From assembly GCA_030765065.1 (NCBI GenBank), contig CM060985.1, forward strand, positions 1,612,001-1,676,000: a stretch of DNA of 64,000 nt. Reading direction: 5' to 3'. Below the pieces are notes generated by a model that was given only the letters and a program-made list of their open reading frames with translations, did not search any database and was not told where the DNA came from. The position numbers and the translations under genes were made by a program. Below, piece after piece: positions 28,651-41,520 of this stretch (position 1 is the stretch's first letter; each line of letters starts with the position of its first letter). This DNA comes from Deroplatys truncata. Lineage: Eukaryota > Arthropoda > Insecta > Mantodea > Mantidae.

Positions 28651-31600
28651 TATAACATATAATCTTGCTACCATTATCATGTTCCTCCCCTTATATAGGA
28701 TACTGTAAAGTGTAACATTTAAACTTAGTGTCATGAACATGTTCCTCTTATAATGGAATCCTGTAAAGTGTAACATTTCAACCTACTGTCATAAACATGT
28801 TCCTGCTCTTATAATGGTATACTGTGAAGTGTAACATTTAAACCTACTGTCGTGAACATTTTCCTCCTCTTATAATGGGATACTGCAAACTGTAACATTT
28901 AAACTTGCAATCATAAACATGTTCCTCCTCTTATAATGGTATATTGTAAAGTGTAACATTTAAACCTACTGTCATAAACATGTTCCTCCTCTTATAATGG
29001 GATACTGTAAAGTGTAACATTTAAACTTATTGTGATGAAAATTTTCGTGCTCTTATAATGGGATACTGTAGTGTAATATTTAAACTTGCTGTCATGAACA
29101 TGTTCCTCCTCTTATAAAGGGATACTGTTAAGTGTAACATTTAAACTTACTCTGATGAACATGTTCCTTCTCTTATACTGGGGTACTGTTATGTGTAACA
29201 TACAATCTTGCTGTCATAAACATGTTCCTTCTCTTATACTGGGGTAGTGTTAAGTGTAACATATAATCTTACTGTCATAAACAAGTTCCTTCTCTTATAC
29301 TGGGGTACTGTTAAGTGTAACATATAATCTTGCTGTCTTAAACATGTTTCTACTCTTATACTGGGGTACTGTTAAGTGTAACATATAATCTTGCTGTCAT
29401 AAACATGTTCCTACTCTTATACTGTGGTACTGTTAAGTGTAACATATAATCTTGCTGTCATAAACATGTTCCTCCTCTTATACTGGGGTACTGTTAAGCG
29501 TAACATATAATCATGCTGTCATGAACATGTTCCTCCTCTTATAAAGGGATACTGTTAAGTGTAACATTTAAACTTACTCTCATGAACATGTTCCTCGTCT
29601 TATAATGGGATACGTTAAAGTGTAATATTTAAACTTACTGTCAGGAACATGTTTCTACTCTTATACTAGGTACTGTTAAGTGTAACATATAATCTTCCTG
29701 TCATAAACATGTTTCTACTCTTATACTAGGGTACTGTTAAGTGTAACAGATAATCTTGCTCTCATAAACATGTTCCTCCTCTAGTACTGGGGTACTGTTA
29801 AGTGTAACATATAATCTTGCTGTCATAAACATGTTCCTACTCTTATGCTGGGGTACTGTTAAGTGTAACATATAATCTTGCTGTCATAAACATTTTCTAC
29901 TCTTATACTGGGGTACTGTTAAGTGAAAGATATAATCTTGCTCTCATAAACCTGTTCCTATTTTATACTGGGGTTTTGTTAAACGTAACATATAATCTTG
30001 CTGTCATAAACATGTTTCTACTCCTATACTGGGGTACTGTTAAGTGTTACATATAATCTTGCTCTCATAAACATGCTTCTACCCTTATACTGGTGTACTG
30101 CTAAGTTTAACATATAATCTTGCTGTCATAAACATGTTTCTACTCTTATACTGGGGTACTGTTAAGTTTAACATATAATCTTGCTCTCATAAACATGCTT
30201 CTACCCTTATACTGGGGTACTGTTAAGTGTAACATATAATCTTGCTGTCATAAACATGTTTCTACTCTTATACTGGGGTACTGTTAAGTGTAACATATAA
30301 TCTTGCTCTCATAAACATGTTCCTACTCTTTTACTGGGGTACTGTTAAGTGTAAGATATAATCTTGCTGCCATTATCATGTTCCTCCCCTTATATGGGAT
30401 ACTGTAAAGTGTAACATTTAAACTTAGTGTCATGAACATGTTCCTCCTCATATAATGGGATACAGTAGTATAATATTTAAACTTGCTGTCATGAACATGT
30501 TCCTCCTCTTATAATGGGATATGGTAAAATGTAACATTTAAACTTACTGTCATTAACATTTTCCTCCTCTTATAATGGGATACTGTAGTGTAATATTTAA
30601 ACTTCTAGTCAATAACATGTTCCTCCTCTTATAATGCTATACTGTAGTGTAATATTTAAACTTGTTGTCAATAACATGTTCCTCCTCTTATAATGGTATA
30701 CTGTAGTGTAATATTTAAACATGTTGTCAATAACATGTTCCTCCTCTTATAATGGTATACTGTAGTGTAATATTTAAACTTGCTCTCAATAACATGTTCC
30801 TCCTCTTATAATGGTATACTGTAGTCTAATATTTTAACTTGTTGTCAATAACATGTTCCTCCTCTTATAATGGTATACTGTAGTGTAATATTTAAACTTG
30901 CTGTAATGAACATGTTCCTCCTCTTATAATGGGATACGGTAAAGTGTAACATTTAACATTGCTGTCATTAACATGTTCCTCCTCTTATAATGGTATACTG
31001 TAGTGTAATATTTAAATTTGCTGTAATGAACATGTTCCTTCTCTTATAATGGGATACGGTAAAGTGTAACATTTAACCTTGCTGTCATTAACATGTTCCT
31101 CCTCTTACAATGGTATACTGTAAGGTGTAATACTTAAACTTGCTGCCATTAACATGTTCATCCTCTTATAATAGTATACTGTAAAGTGTAACATTTATGC
31201 CTACTGTCGTGAACATGTTCCTCCTCTTATAATGGTATACTGTAAGGTGTAATACTTAAACTTGCTGCCATTAACATGTTCGTCCTCTTATAATACTATA
31301 CTGTAAAGTGTAACATTTTTACCTACTGTCGTGAACATGTTCCTCCTCTTATAATGGTATACTGTAAAGTGTAACATTTAAACCTACTGTCATAAACATG
31401 TTCCTCCTCTTATAATGGGATACTGTAAAGTTTAACATTTAACCTTGGTGTCATTAACATGTTCTTCCTCTTATAATGGGATACTGTAAAGTTTAACATT
31501 TAACCTTGCTGTCATTAACATGTTCCTCCTCTTATAATGGGATACTGTAAAGTGTAACATTTAACCTTGCTGTCATAAAAATGTTCCTCCTCTTATAATG

Positions 31601-34600
31601 GGATACTGTAAAGTTTAACATTTAACCTTGCTGTCATAAACATGTTCCTCCTCTTATAATGGGATACTGTAAAGTTTAACATTTAACCTTGCTGTCATAA
31701 ACATGTTCCGCCTCATATAATGGAATACTGTAAAGTTTAACATTTAACCTTGCTGTAATAAACATGTTCCTCCTCTTATAATGGGATACTATAAAGTTTA
31801 ACATTTAACCTTGCTGTCATAAACATGTTCCGCCTCTTATAATGGGATACTGTAAAGTGTAACATTCAAACATATTGTCATGAAAATTTTCCTCCTCTTA
31901 TAATGGGATACTGTAAATTGTAACATTTAACCTTGCTGTCATAAACATGTTCCTCCTCTTATAATGGGATACTGTAAAGTGTAACATTTAAACTTGCAGT
32001 CATAAAAATGTTCCTCCTCTTATAATGGGATACTGTAAAGTGTAACATTCAAACTTATTGTCATGAACACATTCCTCCTTTTATAATGGGATACTGTAAA
32101 CTGTAATATTTAAACTTACTGTCATGAACATGTTCCTCCTCTTATAATGGGATACTGTAAAGTGTAATATTTAAACTTACTGTCATGAACATGCTCCTCC
32201 TCTTATAATGGGATACTATCAGGTGTAACATTTAAATTTACTAGCATGAACATGTTTCTACTCTTATAGGGTACTGTTAAGTGTAACATATAATCTTGCT
32301 GTCATAAACATGTTTCTACGCTTATACTGGGGCACTGTTAAGTGTAACATATAATCTTGCTGTCTTAAATATGTTTCTACTCTTATACTGGTGTAGTGTT
32401 AAGTGTAACATATAATCTTGCTGTCATAAACATGTTCCTACACTTATACTGGGGTACTGTTAAGTGTAACATATAATCTTGCTGTCATAAACATGTTTCT
32501 ACTTTTATACTGGGGTACTGTTAAGTGCAACATATAATCTTGCTGTCATAAACATGTTTCTACTCTTATATTGCGATACCGTTAAGTGTAACATATAATC
32601 TTGCTCTCATAAACATATTCCTACTCTTATACTGGGGTTTTGTTAAGTGTAACATATAATCTTGCTCTCATAAACATGCTTCTAACCTTATACTGGGGTA
32701 CTGTTAAGTGTTACATATAATCTTGCTGTCATTAACATGTTCCTCCTCTTATACTGGGGTACTCTTAAGCGTAACATATAATCTTGCTGTCATTAGCATG
32801 TACCTCCTCTTATACTGGACTACTGTTACGTGTAACATATAATCTTGCTGTCATAAACATGTTCCTCCTCTTTTACTGGGGTACTGTTAAGTGTAACATA
32901 TAATCTTGCTGCCATTATCATGTTCCTCCCCTTATATGGGATACTGTAAAGCGTAACATTTAAACTTAGTGTCATGAACATGTTCCTCCTCTTACAATGG
33001 GATACAGTAGTGTAATATTAAAACTTGCTGTCATGAACATGTTCCTCCTCTTATAATGGGATACAGTAGTGTAATATTTAAACTTGCTGTCATGAACTTG
33101 TTCCTCCTCTTATAATGGGATACAGTAGTGTAATATTTAAACTTGCTGTCATGAACATGTTCCTCCTCTTATAATGGGATACGGTAAAGTGTAACATTTA
33201 AACTTACTGTCATTAACATGCTCCTCATCTTATAATGGGATATTGCAATGTAATATTTAAACTTGTTGTCAATAACATGTTCCTCGTCTTATAATGGTAT
33301 ACTGTAGTGTAATATTTAAACTTGCTGTCATGAACATGTTCCTCCTCTTATAATGGGATACTGTAGTATAATATTTAAACTTGTTGTCAATAACATGTTC
33401 CTCCTCTTATAATGGTATACTGTAATGTAACATTTAAACTTACTGTCATTAACATGCTCCTCATCTTATAATGGGATATTGCAATGTAATATTTAAACTT
33501 GCTGTCATGAACTTGTTCTTCCTCTTATAATGGGATACAGTAGTGTAATATTTAAACTTGCTGTCATGAACATGTTCCTCCTCTTATAATGGGATACGGT
33601 AAAGTGTAACATTTAAACTTACTGTCATTAACATGTTCCTCATCTTATAATGGGATATTGCAATGTAATATTTAAACTTGTTGTCAATAACATGTTCCTC
33701 GTCTTATAATGGTATACTGTAGTGTAATATTTAAACTTGCTGTCAATAACGTGTTCCTCCTCTTATAATGGGATACTGTAGTATAATATTTAAACTTGTT
33801 GTCAATAACATGTTCCTCCTCTCATAATGGTATACTGTAGTGTAATATTTAAACTTGTTGTCAATAACATGTTCCTCCTCTTATAATGGTATACTGTAGT
33901 GTAATATTTAAACTTGCTGTCAATAACATGTTCCTCCTCTTATAATGGTATACTGTAGTGTAATATTTAAACTTGTTGTCAATAACATGTTCCTCCTCTT
34001 ATAATGGTATACTGTAGTGTAATATTTAAACTTGCTGTAATGAACATGTTCCTCTTTTTTATAATGGGATACTGTAAAGTGTAACATTTAACCTTGCTGT
34101 CAATAACATGTTCCTCCTCTTATAATGGTAAACTGTAGTGTAATTTTTAAACTTGTTGTCATTAACATGTTCCTCCTCTTATAATGGTATACTGTAGTGT
34201 AATATTTAAACTTGCTGTCAGTAACATGCTGCTACTCTTATACTGGGGTACTGTTAAGTGTAACATATAATCTTGCTGTCATAAATATGTTCTGCATCTT
34301 TTACTGGGGTACTGTTAAGTGTAACATATAATCGTGCTGCCATTATCATGTTCCTCCCCTTATATGGGATACTGTAAAGTGTAAAATTTAAACTTAGTGT
34401 CATGAACATGTTCCACCTCTTATAATGGGATACAGTAGTGTAATATTTAAACTTCTGTCATAAACATGTTTCTCCTCTTATAATGAAATACTGCAAAGTG
34501 TAACATTTAAACCTACTGTCATAAACATGTTCCTCCTCTTATAATGGTATACTGTAAAGTGTAACATTTAAACCTACTGTCATAAACATGTTCCTCCTCT

Positions 34601-34819
34601 TATAATGGGATACTGTAAAGTGTAACACTTAAACCTACTGTCATAAACATGTTCCTCCTCTTATAATGGTATACTGTAAAGTGTAACATTTAAACCTACT
34701 GTCATAAACATGTTCCTCCTCTTATAATGGTATAATGTAAAGTGTAACATTTAAACCTACTGTCATTAACATGTTCCTCCTCTTATAATGGGATACTGTA
34801 AAGTGTAACATTTAAACTT
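28651..34819. repeat. Junction block and partial higher-order copy E
   Basis: From about 28650 to 30800 the monomers form a mosaic. A short stretch (about 29030-29160) matches the beginning of a higher-order unit, and a long run of the GGGGTACTGTTAAG class follows (about 29160-30370). From about 30800 the order again follows the second half of copies A and B (compare GTAGTCTAATATTTTAAC near 30825 with the same variant near 5187 and 14227), up to the next marker at 34820. The first half of a standard copy is missing here. Confidence 0.75.
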
Positions 34820-37800
34820 ACGGTCATAAACATGTTCCTCCTCTTATATGGGGATACGATAAAGTGTAACTTTTAAACTTATTGTCATGAAAATTTTCCT
34901 GTTCTTATAATGAGATACTGTAGTGTAATATTTAAACTTGCTGTCATGAACATGTTCCTCCTCTTATAAAGGGATACTGTTAAGTGTAACATTTAAACTT
35001 ACTCTAATGAACATGTTCCTCCTTTTATAATGGGATACTGTAAAGTGTAATATATAAACTTGCTGTCATGAACATGTTCGTCCTCTTATACTGGGATACT
35101 GTAAAGTGTAATAATTAAACTTACTGTCATGAACATGTTACTCTCCTTATAATGGGATACTGTAAAGTGTAATATTTAAACTTACTTTAATGAACATGTT
35201 CCTCCTCTTATAATGGGATACTGTAAAGTGTAATATTTAAACTTACTGTCATGAACATGTTCCTCCTCTTAAAATGGGATACTGTTAAGTGTAACATTTA
35301 AACTTACTGTCATGAGCATGTTTCTACTCTTATACTGGGTTACTGTTAAGTGTAAGATATAATCTTGCTGTCATAAACATGTTTCTACTCTTATACTAGG
35401 GTACTGTTAAGTGTAACATATAATCTTGCTCTCATAAACATGTTCCTTCTCTTATACTGGGGTACTGTTAAGTGTAACATATAATCTTGCTGTCTTAAAC
35501 ATGTTTCTGCTCTTATACTGGGGTACTCTTAAGTGCAACATATAATCTTGCTGTCATAAACATGTTTCTACTCTTATACTGGGGCATTGTTAAGTGTAAC
35601 ATATAATCTTGGTGTCATAAACATGTTCCTTCTCTTATACTGGGGTACTGTTAAGTGTAACATATAATCTTGGTGTCATAAACATGTTTCTACTCTTATA
35701 CTGGGGTACTGTTAAGTGTAACATATAATCTTGCTGTCATAAACATGTTTCTACTCTTATACTGGGGTACTGTTAAGTGTAACATATAATCTTGGTGTCA
35801 TAAAATTGTTCCTTCTCTTATACTGGGGTACTGTTAAGTGTAACATACAATCTTGCTGTCATAAACATGTTCCTTCTCTTATACTGGGGTACTGTTAAGT
35901 GTAACATATAATCTTGCTGTCATAATCATGTTCCTTCTCTTATACTGGGGTACTGTTAAGTGTAACATACAATCTTGCTGTCATAAACATGTTCCTTCTC
36001 TTATACTGGGGTACTGTTAAGTGTAACATATAATCTTGCTCTCATAAATATGTTCCTACTCTTATACTGGGGTTTTGTTAAGTGTAAGATATAATCTTGC
36101 TCTCATAAACATGCTTATACCCTTATACTGGGGTACTGTTAAGTTTAACATATAATCTTGCTGTCATAAACATGTTCCTCCTCTTTTACTGGGGTACTGT
36201 TATGTGTAACATATAATCTTGCTGTCATGAACATGTTCCTCCCCTTATATGGGATACTGTAGTGTAATATTTAAACTTGCTGTCATGAACTTGTTCCTCC
36301 TCTTATAATGGGATACAGTAGTGTAATATTTAAACTTGCTGTCATGAACATGTTCCTCCTCACATAATGGGATACAGTAGTATAATATTTAAACTTGCTG
36401 TCATGAACATGTTCCTTCTCTTATAAAGAGATATGGTAAAGTTTAACATTTAAACTTACTGTCATTAACATTTTCCTCCTCTTATAATGGGATACTGTAG
36501 TGTAATATTTAAACTTGTTGTCAATAACATGTTCCTCCTCTTATAATGGTATACTGTAGTGTAATATTTAAACTTGTTGTCAATAACATGTTCCTCCTCT
36601 AATAATGGTATACTGTAGTGTAATATTTAAACTTGTTGTCAATAACATGTTCCTCCTCATATAATGGGATACAGTAGTATAATATTTAAACTTGCTGTCA
36701 TGAACATGTTCCTTCTCTTATAATGAGATATGGTAAAGTTTAACATTTAAACTTACTGTCATTAACATTTTCCTCCTCTTATAATGGGATACTGTAGTGT
36801 AATATTTAAACTTGTTGTCAATAACATGTTCCTCCTCTTATAATGGTATACTGTAGAGTAATATTTTAACTTGTTGTCAATAACATGTTCCTCCTCTTAT
36901 AATGGTATACTGTAGTGTAATATTTAAACTTACTGTAATGAACATGTTCCTCCTCTTATAATGGGATACGGTAAAGTGTAACATTTAACCTTGCTGTCAT
37001 TAACATGTTCCTCCTCTTTTAATGGTATACTGTAGTGTAATATTTAAACTTGCTGTAATGAACATGTTCCTCCTCTTATAATGGGATACGGTAAAGTGTA
37101 ACATTTAACATTGCTGTCATTAACATGTTCCTCCTCTTATAATGGTATACTGTAGTGTAATATTTAAACTTGGTGTAATGAACATGTTCCTCCTCTTATA
37201 ATAGTACACTATAAGGTGTAATATTTAAACTTGCTGTCAGTAACATGCTGCTCCTCTTATACTGGGGTACTGTTAAGTGTAACATATAAGCTTGCTGTCA
37301 TAGACATGTTCCTCCTCTTACAATGGTATACTGTAAGGTGTAATATTTAAACTTGCTGCTATTAACATGATCGTCCTCTTATAATGGTATACTGTAAAGT
37401 GTAACATTTAAACCTACTGTCGTGAGCATGTTCCTCCTCTTATAATGGTATACTGTAAACTGTAACATTAAAACCTAGTGTCATGAACATGTTCCTCTTA
37501 TAATGGAATCCTGTATAGTGTAACATTTAAACCTACTGTCATAAACATGTTCTTCCTCTTATAATGGGATACTGTAATGTTTAACATTTAACCTTGCTGT
37601 CATAATCATGTTCCTCCTCTTATAATGGGATACTGTAAAGTTTAACATTTAACCTTGCTGTCATAATCATGTTCCTTCTCTTATAATGGGATAGTGTAAA
37701 GTGTAACATTTAACCATGCTGTCATTAACATGTTCCTTCTCTTATAATGGGATACTGTAAAGTGTAACATTTAACCTTGCTGTCATAGTCATGTTCCTTC

Positions 37801-38040
37801 TCTTATAATGGGATACTGTAAAGTGTAACATTTAACCTTGCTGTCAAACATGTTCCTTCTCTTATAATGGGATACTGTAAAGTGTAACATTTAACCTTGC
37901 TGTCAAACATGTTCCTTCTCTTATAATGGGATACTGTAAAGTGTAACATTTAACCTTGCTGTCATAATCATGTTCCTTCTCTTATAATGGGATACTGTAA
38001 AGTGTAACATTTAACCTTGCTGTCATAATCATGTTCCTTC
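34820..38040. repeat. Partial higher-order repeat copy F
   Basis: The copy starts with the ACGGTCATAAAC marker at 34820, carries the TTACTGTTAAG marker at 35340 (the same 520-bp offset as in A, B and C), and follows the order of copy A for about 3.2 kb. It includes some local monomer duplications, for example the repeated CATGTTCCTCCTCATATAATG block near 36655. It stops within the run of CTGTCAAACATG and CATAATCATG monomers at about 38040. Confidence 0.8.
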
Positions 38041-39008
38041 TCTTATACTGGGGTACCGTTAAGCGTAACATATAATCATGCTGTCATGAACATGTTCCTC
38101 CTCTTATACTGGGGTACTGTTAAGTGTAACATATAATCTTGCTGTCATAAACATGTTCCTCCCCTTATACTGGGATACTGTTAAGTGTAACACATAATCT
38201 TGCTGTCATAAACATGTTCCTCCTCTTATACTGTTATACTGTTAAGTGTAACATATAATCTTGTTGTTATAAACATGTTCCTTCTCTTATACTGTCGTAC
38301 TGTTAAGTGTAACATATAATCTTGCTGTCATAAACATGTTCCTTCTCTTATACTGGGGTACTGTTAAGTGTAACATTTAAACTAACTGTCATAAACATGT
38401 TACTCCTCTTATACTGTCGTACTGTTAAGGTAACATATAATCTTACTGTCATAAACATGTTACTCCTCTTTTACTGGGGTACTGTTAAGTGTAACACATA
38501 ATCTTGCTGTCATAAACATGTTCCTCCTCTTATACTGTTATACTGTTAAGTGTAACATATAATCTTGTTGTTATAAACATGTTCCTTCTCTTATACTGTC
38601 GTACTGTTAAGTGTAACATATAATCTTGCTGTCATAAACATGTTCCTCCTCTTATACTGGGGTACTGTTAAGTGTAACATTTAAACTAACTGTCATAAAC
38701 ATGTTCCTCCTCTTATACTGGGGTACTGTTAAGTGTAACATTTAAACTAACTGTCATAAACATGTTACTCCTCTTATACTGTCGTACTGTTAAGGTAACA
38801 TATAATCTTACTGTCATAAACATGTTCCTCCTCTTTTACTGGGGTACTGTTAAGTGTAACATTTAAACTTGCTGACATGAACATGTTCCTCCTCTTATAC
38901 TGGGATACTGTTAAGTGTAACATATAATCTTGCTGTCATAAACATGTTGCTCCTCTTATACTGGGATACCGTTAAGTGTAACATATAATCTTGCTGTCAT
39001 AAACATGT
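38041..39008. repeat. Degenerate right edge of the 61-bp satellite
   Basis: The last kilobase has monomers not seen elsewhere, with CTGTTATACTG and CTGTCGTACTG variants, and follows a small period of its own. The TTGTTGTTATAAAC variant occurs at 38261 and 38565, 304 bp apart, or about five monomers. The array stops abruptly after CATAAACATGTAGTG at about 39008, and unrelated AT-rich sequence begins. Confidence 0.85.
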
Positions 39009-40020
39009 AGTGTAGTCAAGAGGTTGTTCTTCAACTGCATTTCAAATCTCAAAGTGTGCATGCTATGAGACAATACTAGTGATGATAATGTCGCCTAGCA
39101 ATGTACCTACAAAAGTGTGTTACATCTTACTGCCCTGCCCTGCCAACAACAATCACTATTGCCATTTTTTTTTAAATATACATGAAATATAACATAGGAC
39201 TCATATGTTTAGTAATTGTTATTAAATTACTAATAAAAAAAATTAAATAAAAATAAAATTTATTAAAAATAAATCATCACCCACCCCTCTGGGTGTTCTT
39301 CTTCACATCGTCCAGACATCTAAACCAGAGTTTAAACATCCGAGGAAAGGATTTAGTTATAGCTCATAGTCAATAGAGGTCACCCATAGCCAAACCTTGT
39401 GCTTATTTATAAAATTTATAATTAAAGGTGTATAAGTTCTGATGTAAGCACATTGTCAACTATGTGATTTGTTCAATTTTGGTGGTGATTTTAACTGCTC
39501 CTTTAAAAGATTTGGAATCCAATTTATAGGGATAATCGTGAATAATGTTTTTGTAACAAAGCACACATATCAGCTTTTTGCATTTTGAAGTGTTTGTTTT
39601 CAACTGAGTTTAAGGTATTTTTGATTCCTAGACTTTATTTGGAGAATGAACTGAATTCCTTCACCAAACCTCTTGCTACATATTCTGATTGATAAGTGTT
39701 GTCTTGTTTATGTAACAATACATTGTGCATAAGCTACGATTTTGATATTAAAAAACATTTAATTTCTTTAGAAGCTTTTTAATAGCGAAGACAAGGTTAA
39801 GTATTTGAGCAATAGAAACCAAATTTGGGACAGAGTTGCTTCACTTACTCTTCATGATGATTTGCGTTTATGGGCGTTCAACTGCTAGGTCATTAGCGCC
39901 CTTGTAAAACGGGTGATGGCAAAGGCCAGAGATAATAGCATGAATATTAAGATCATAGCACGTCATAAATACATAAAACTAAACTGAGAATGATGAAACA
40001 CCTGCTATTAAGATGATTAA
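39009..40020. other. AT-rich unassigned spacer
   Basis: No coding sequence or tandem repeat is recognisable. The DNA is very AT-rich, with an A/T-only stretch around 39225-39270. A short motif at about 39866-39902 (GGGCGTTCAACTGC and, 15 bp later, AGCGCCC) is flanked by a GGGCG/CGCCC inverted pair. It resembles conserved pieces of arthropod dispersed repeats that I recall only loosely, so I do not assign it to a family. Confidence 0.5.
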
Positions 40021-40249
40021 ATGCGCATCTGGAAACAAAATTTAAAATTGTATCAATCGCTTGCTTATCATCCAGTTGCAGAATGTCCCAAAGATGCGCT
40101 AGAGCTTTCACTTCCGTCATCAGCTGGTGTCTTTATTGTGGGGTATCTCCCTCTGTATGGACGTTCTATCGTTCTTAGCGTCTCATGCTATATTGGACAT
40201 GAAAGACTGCTCAGAGGCTATCACTGGCTTTACTCCCTTCTCAAGAATT

Positions 40250-41000
40250 TTTATATCCACCCACCTAGCATGGTACAACATTCTGGTCTCTGGTATAGTT
40301 CATAATCCAGTGTTTATGCTTGTGGATAAAAATCTTCTCCTATACAGCGACTTCTAGAGGATGGTTTATTTCTCTTAAAATTCAGAGTTTGTGTCTATTG
40401 CTTTCCCAACTGCTCATTCGTATTTTATGTTCTGGATATCTTCTTTGGTGCAAATGTTTATGTGGCACTTGTATTTTTTTTCAATGTATACCCTATTGTA
40501 TTCCTGTAAATCCCAGGTTTAGAAAATGTTGGTACCTGATCTCTGGAAAGTGCTCTCAAGATATTTTTCAAGTTGTATTTATTTTGAGGGGCTAGAATTC
40601 TGTTTTTGTTTTGAAAACACCTTTTGGAACCTGTTGTGTAGAAGTGGGTGGATTGTGAAGTTTTTAATTTTCTTCCTGTCTTCCAAGGGTGTTAGGGTAG
40701 TGGTATTGTCGATTACATTGTTTCTTCTGAATTGGTTTATCTATGATTTGTGTTGTTGAGTTAAATCCATTAACAAGTGCTATTTTGGCAATTTGCTGGT
40801 ATTCCTTGTTGTATTCTTCTTAGCTTAAAAGTTGAGTAACCTGTTGAAAATTGCATGGTGGTGTGACTTTGGGTTAAAACTACTGCAGTTTTCTGTATAT
40901 CCCCTCCATTCCTCATTATTTTAATATCCAGAAAAGGCAGATGTCCCTGTCTCTTCAGTGAAGTTGAAGACTTGATCTTGTAAGTTTAACAGTTTTAAAG
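40250..41000 (-). mobile_element. Penelope-like retroelement fragment, decayed (minus strand)
   Basis: Read on the minus strand, the fragment gives a broken protein with features of the C-terminal part of Penelope-like elements. These are a block starting QVFNFTEETGT near 40950-40985, SHHHAIFNRLLNF near 40825-40870, then GVFKTKTEF near 40610, and KPG/GIY-like residues near 40515. This order, reverse-transcriptase thumb followed by a GIY-YIG endonuclease linker, is typical of the family. Stops and frameshifts interrupt it throughout. The three small plus-strand ORFs over this interval are shadows. The assignment rests on motif order, not on an intact domain; another GIY-YIG-bearing element is possible. 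Confidence 0.55.
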
Positions 41001-41011
41001 CATCCTGTGTA

Positions 41012-41520
41012 AGTTTTTAGGCAACAATACCACTAGCCTAACACCCTTGAAAGACAGGAAGAAAATTAAAATATACAGGTTCCAAAAGGTCTTTTCAAAA
41101 GACAAGATAATTCTAGCCCTTCAAGAATAAGTACAACTTAAAAAACCTGTTGAGAGCACCTCCCAAAGATCAAGTACCAAACTTTCAAACCTGGGACTTA
41201 CAGGATTAACTGCCAGGAATACAATAGGTTTACATTGGGAAAACCAAGTGCAACATAAACATTCACACCACAGGAATAAAATATAAACAGACAAATCAGC
41301 GGGGAACCAACCACAAAATAGACACAAACTCTGAATTGTTAAAACAACTCACCATATAGGACAAGATTTTCATCCACTAGCCCAAACGCTGAGCTAGCTA
41401 GCCTGCCTGCAGACATCTGTACCAGATTCGTCTTGCCATCTATCCGAGACACCAGTCAACCTACAGTTGATGATGGAAGCTAAGGCTTCTGAAGCTAGTA
41501 ATATGCCACTTCTTTAAGAA
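41012..41520 (+). mobile_element. Inverted partial copy of the Penelope-like fragment (plus strand)
   Basis: The stretch 41012-41384 is the reverse complement, at moderate divergence, of about 40300-40712. GATTTTCATCCACTAG here matches CTTGTGGATAAAAATC at 40318 inverted, and the CTTCCTGTCTT, TTTTGGAACCTG and CAGAGTTTGTGTCTATT segments also match. Its plus-strand translation includes KPGTYRINCQEYNRF, close to the GIY-YIG endonuclease start (GIY, then a spaced C..C). Downstream, at about 41463-41500, is TTGATGATGGAAGC followed by GGCTTCTGAAGC, a short hairpin flanked by boxes like those of hammerhead motifs known from Penelope-like elements. The copy lacks about 25 bp present in its partner (near 40645). 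Confidence 0.55.

Larger units (their letters stand above)
1..39008. repeat. 61-bp satellite array (39 kb, open to the left)
   Basis: Head-to-tail tandem monomers fill this stretch without a break. The commonest length is 61 bp (the first AAAGTGTAAC is at 1 and the next at 62). There are 59-bp variants lacking two A residues (GTAGTGTAAT in place of GTAAAGTGTAAC) and 59-bp variants with a shortened CTGTCAAACATG core. Every monomer carries a pyrimidine-rich CCTCCTCTTATAAT-like block and an AACATGTT palindrome. Two sequence classes alternate in blocks: one with ATTTAAACTT and GGGATACTG, the other with ATATAATCTTG and GGGGTACTGTTAAG. Short ORFs on the minus strand (for example 3974-4207 and 28585-28776) only follow the repeat and are not genes. 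A centromeric or heterochromatic role is possible but not shown by the sequence. Confidence 0.98.

Noticed and set aside
28585-28776. 63-codon minus-strand ORF in the satellite
   Set aside because: Same reason; it mirrors the ORF at 3974 because the underlying monomers are alike.
1-39008. CRISPR array
   Set aside because: Repeats are contiguous monomers without unique spacers, there are no cas genes, and the context is eukaryotic.
1-39008. CENP-B-box-containing centromere satellite
   Set aside because: No sequence like the CENP-B box (TTCGTTGGAA-type core) was seen in the monomers.
40021-40759. Three overlapping plus-strand ORFs
   Set aside because: They are shadows of the minus-strand Penelope-like fragment; the family motifs are on the other strand.
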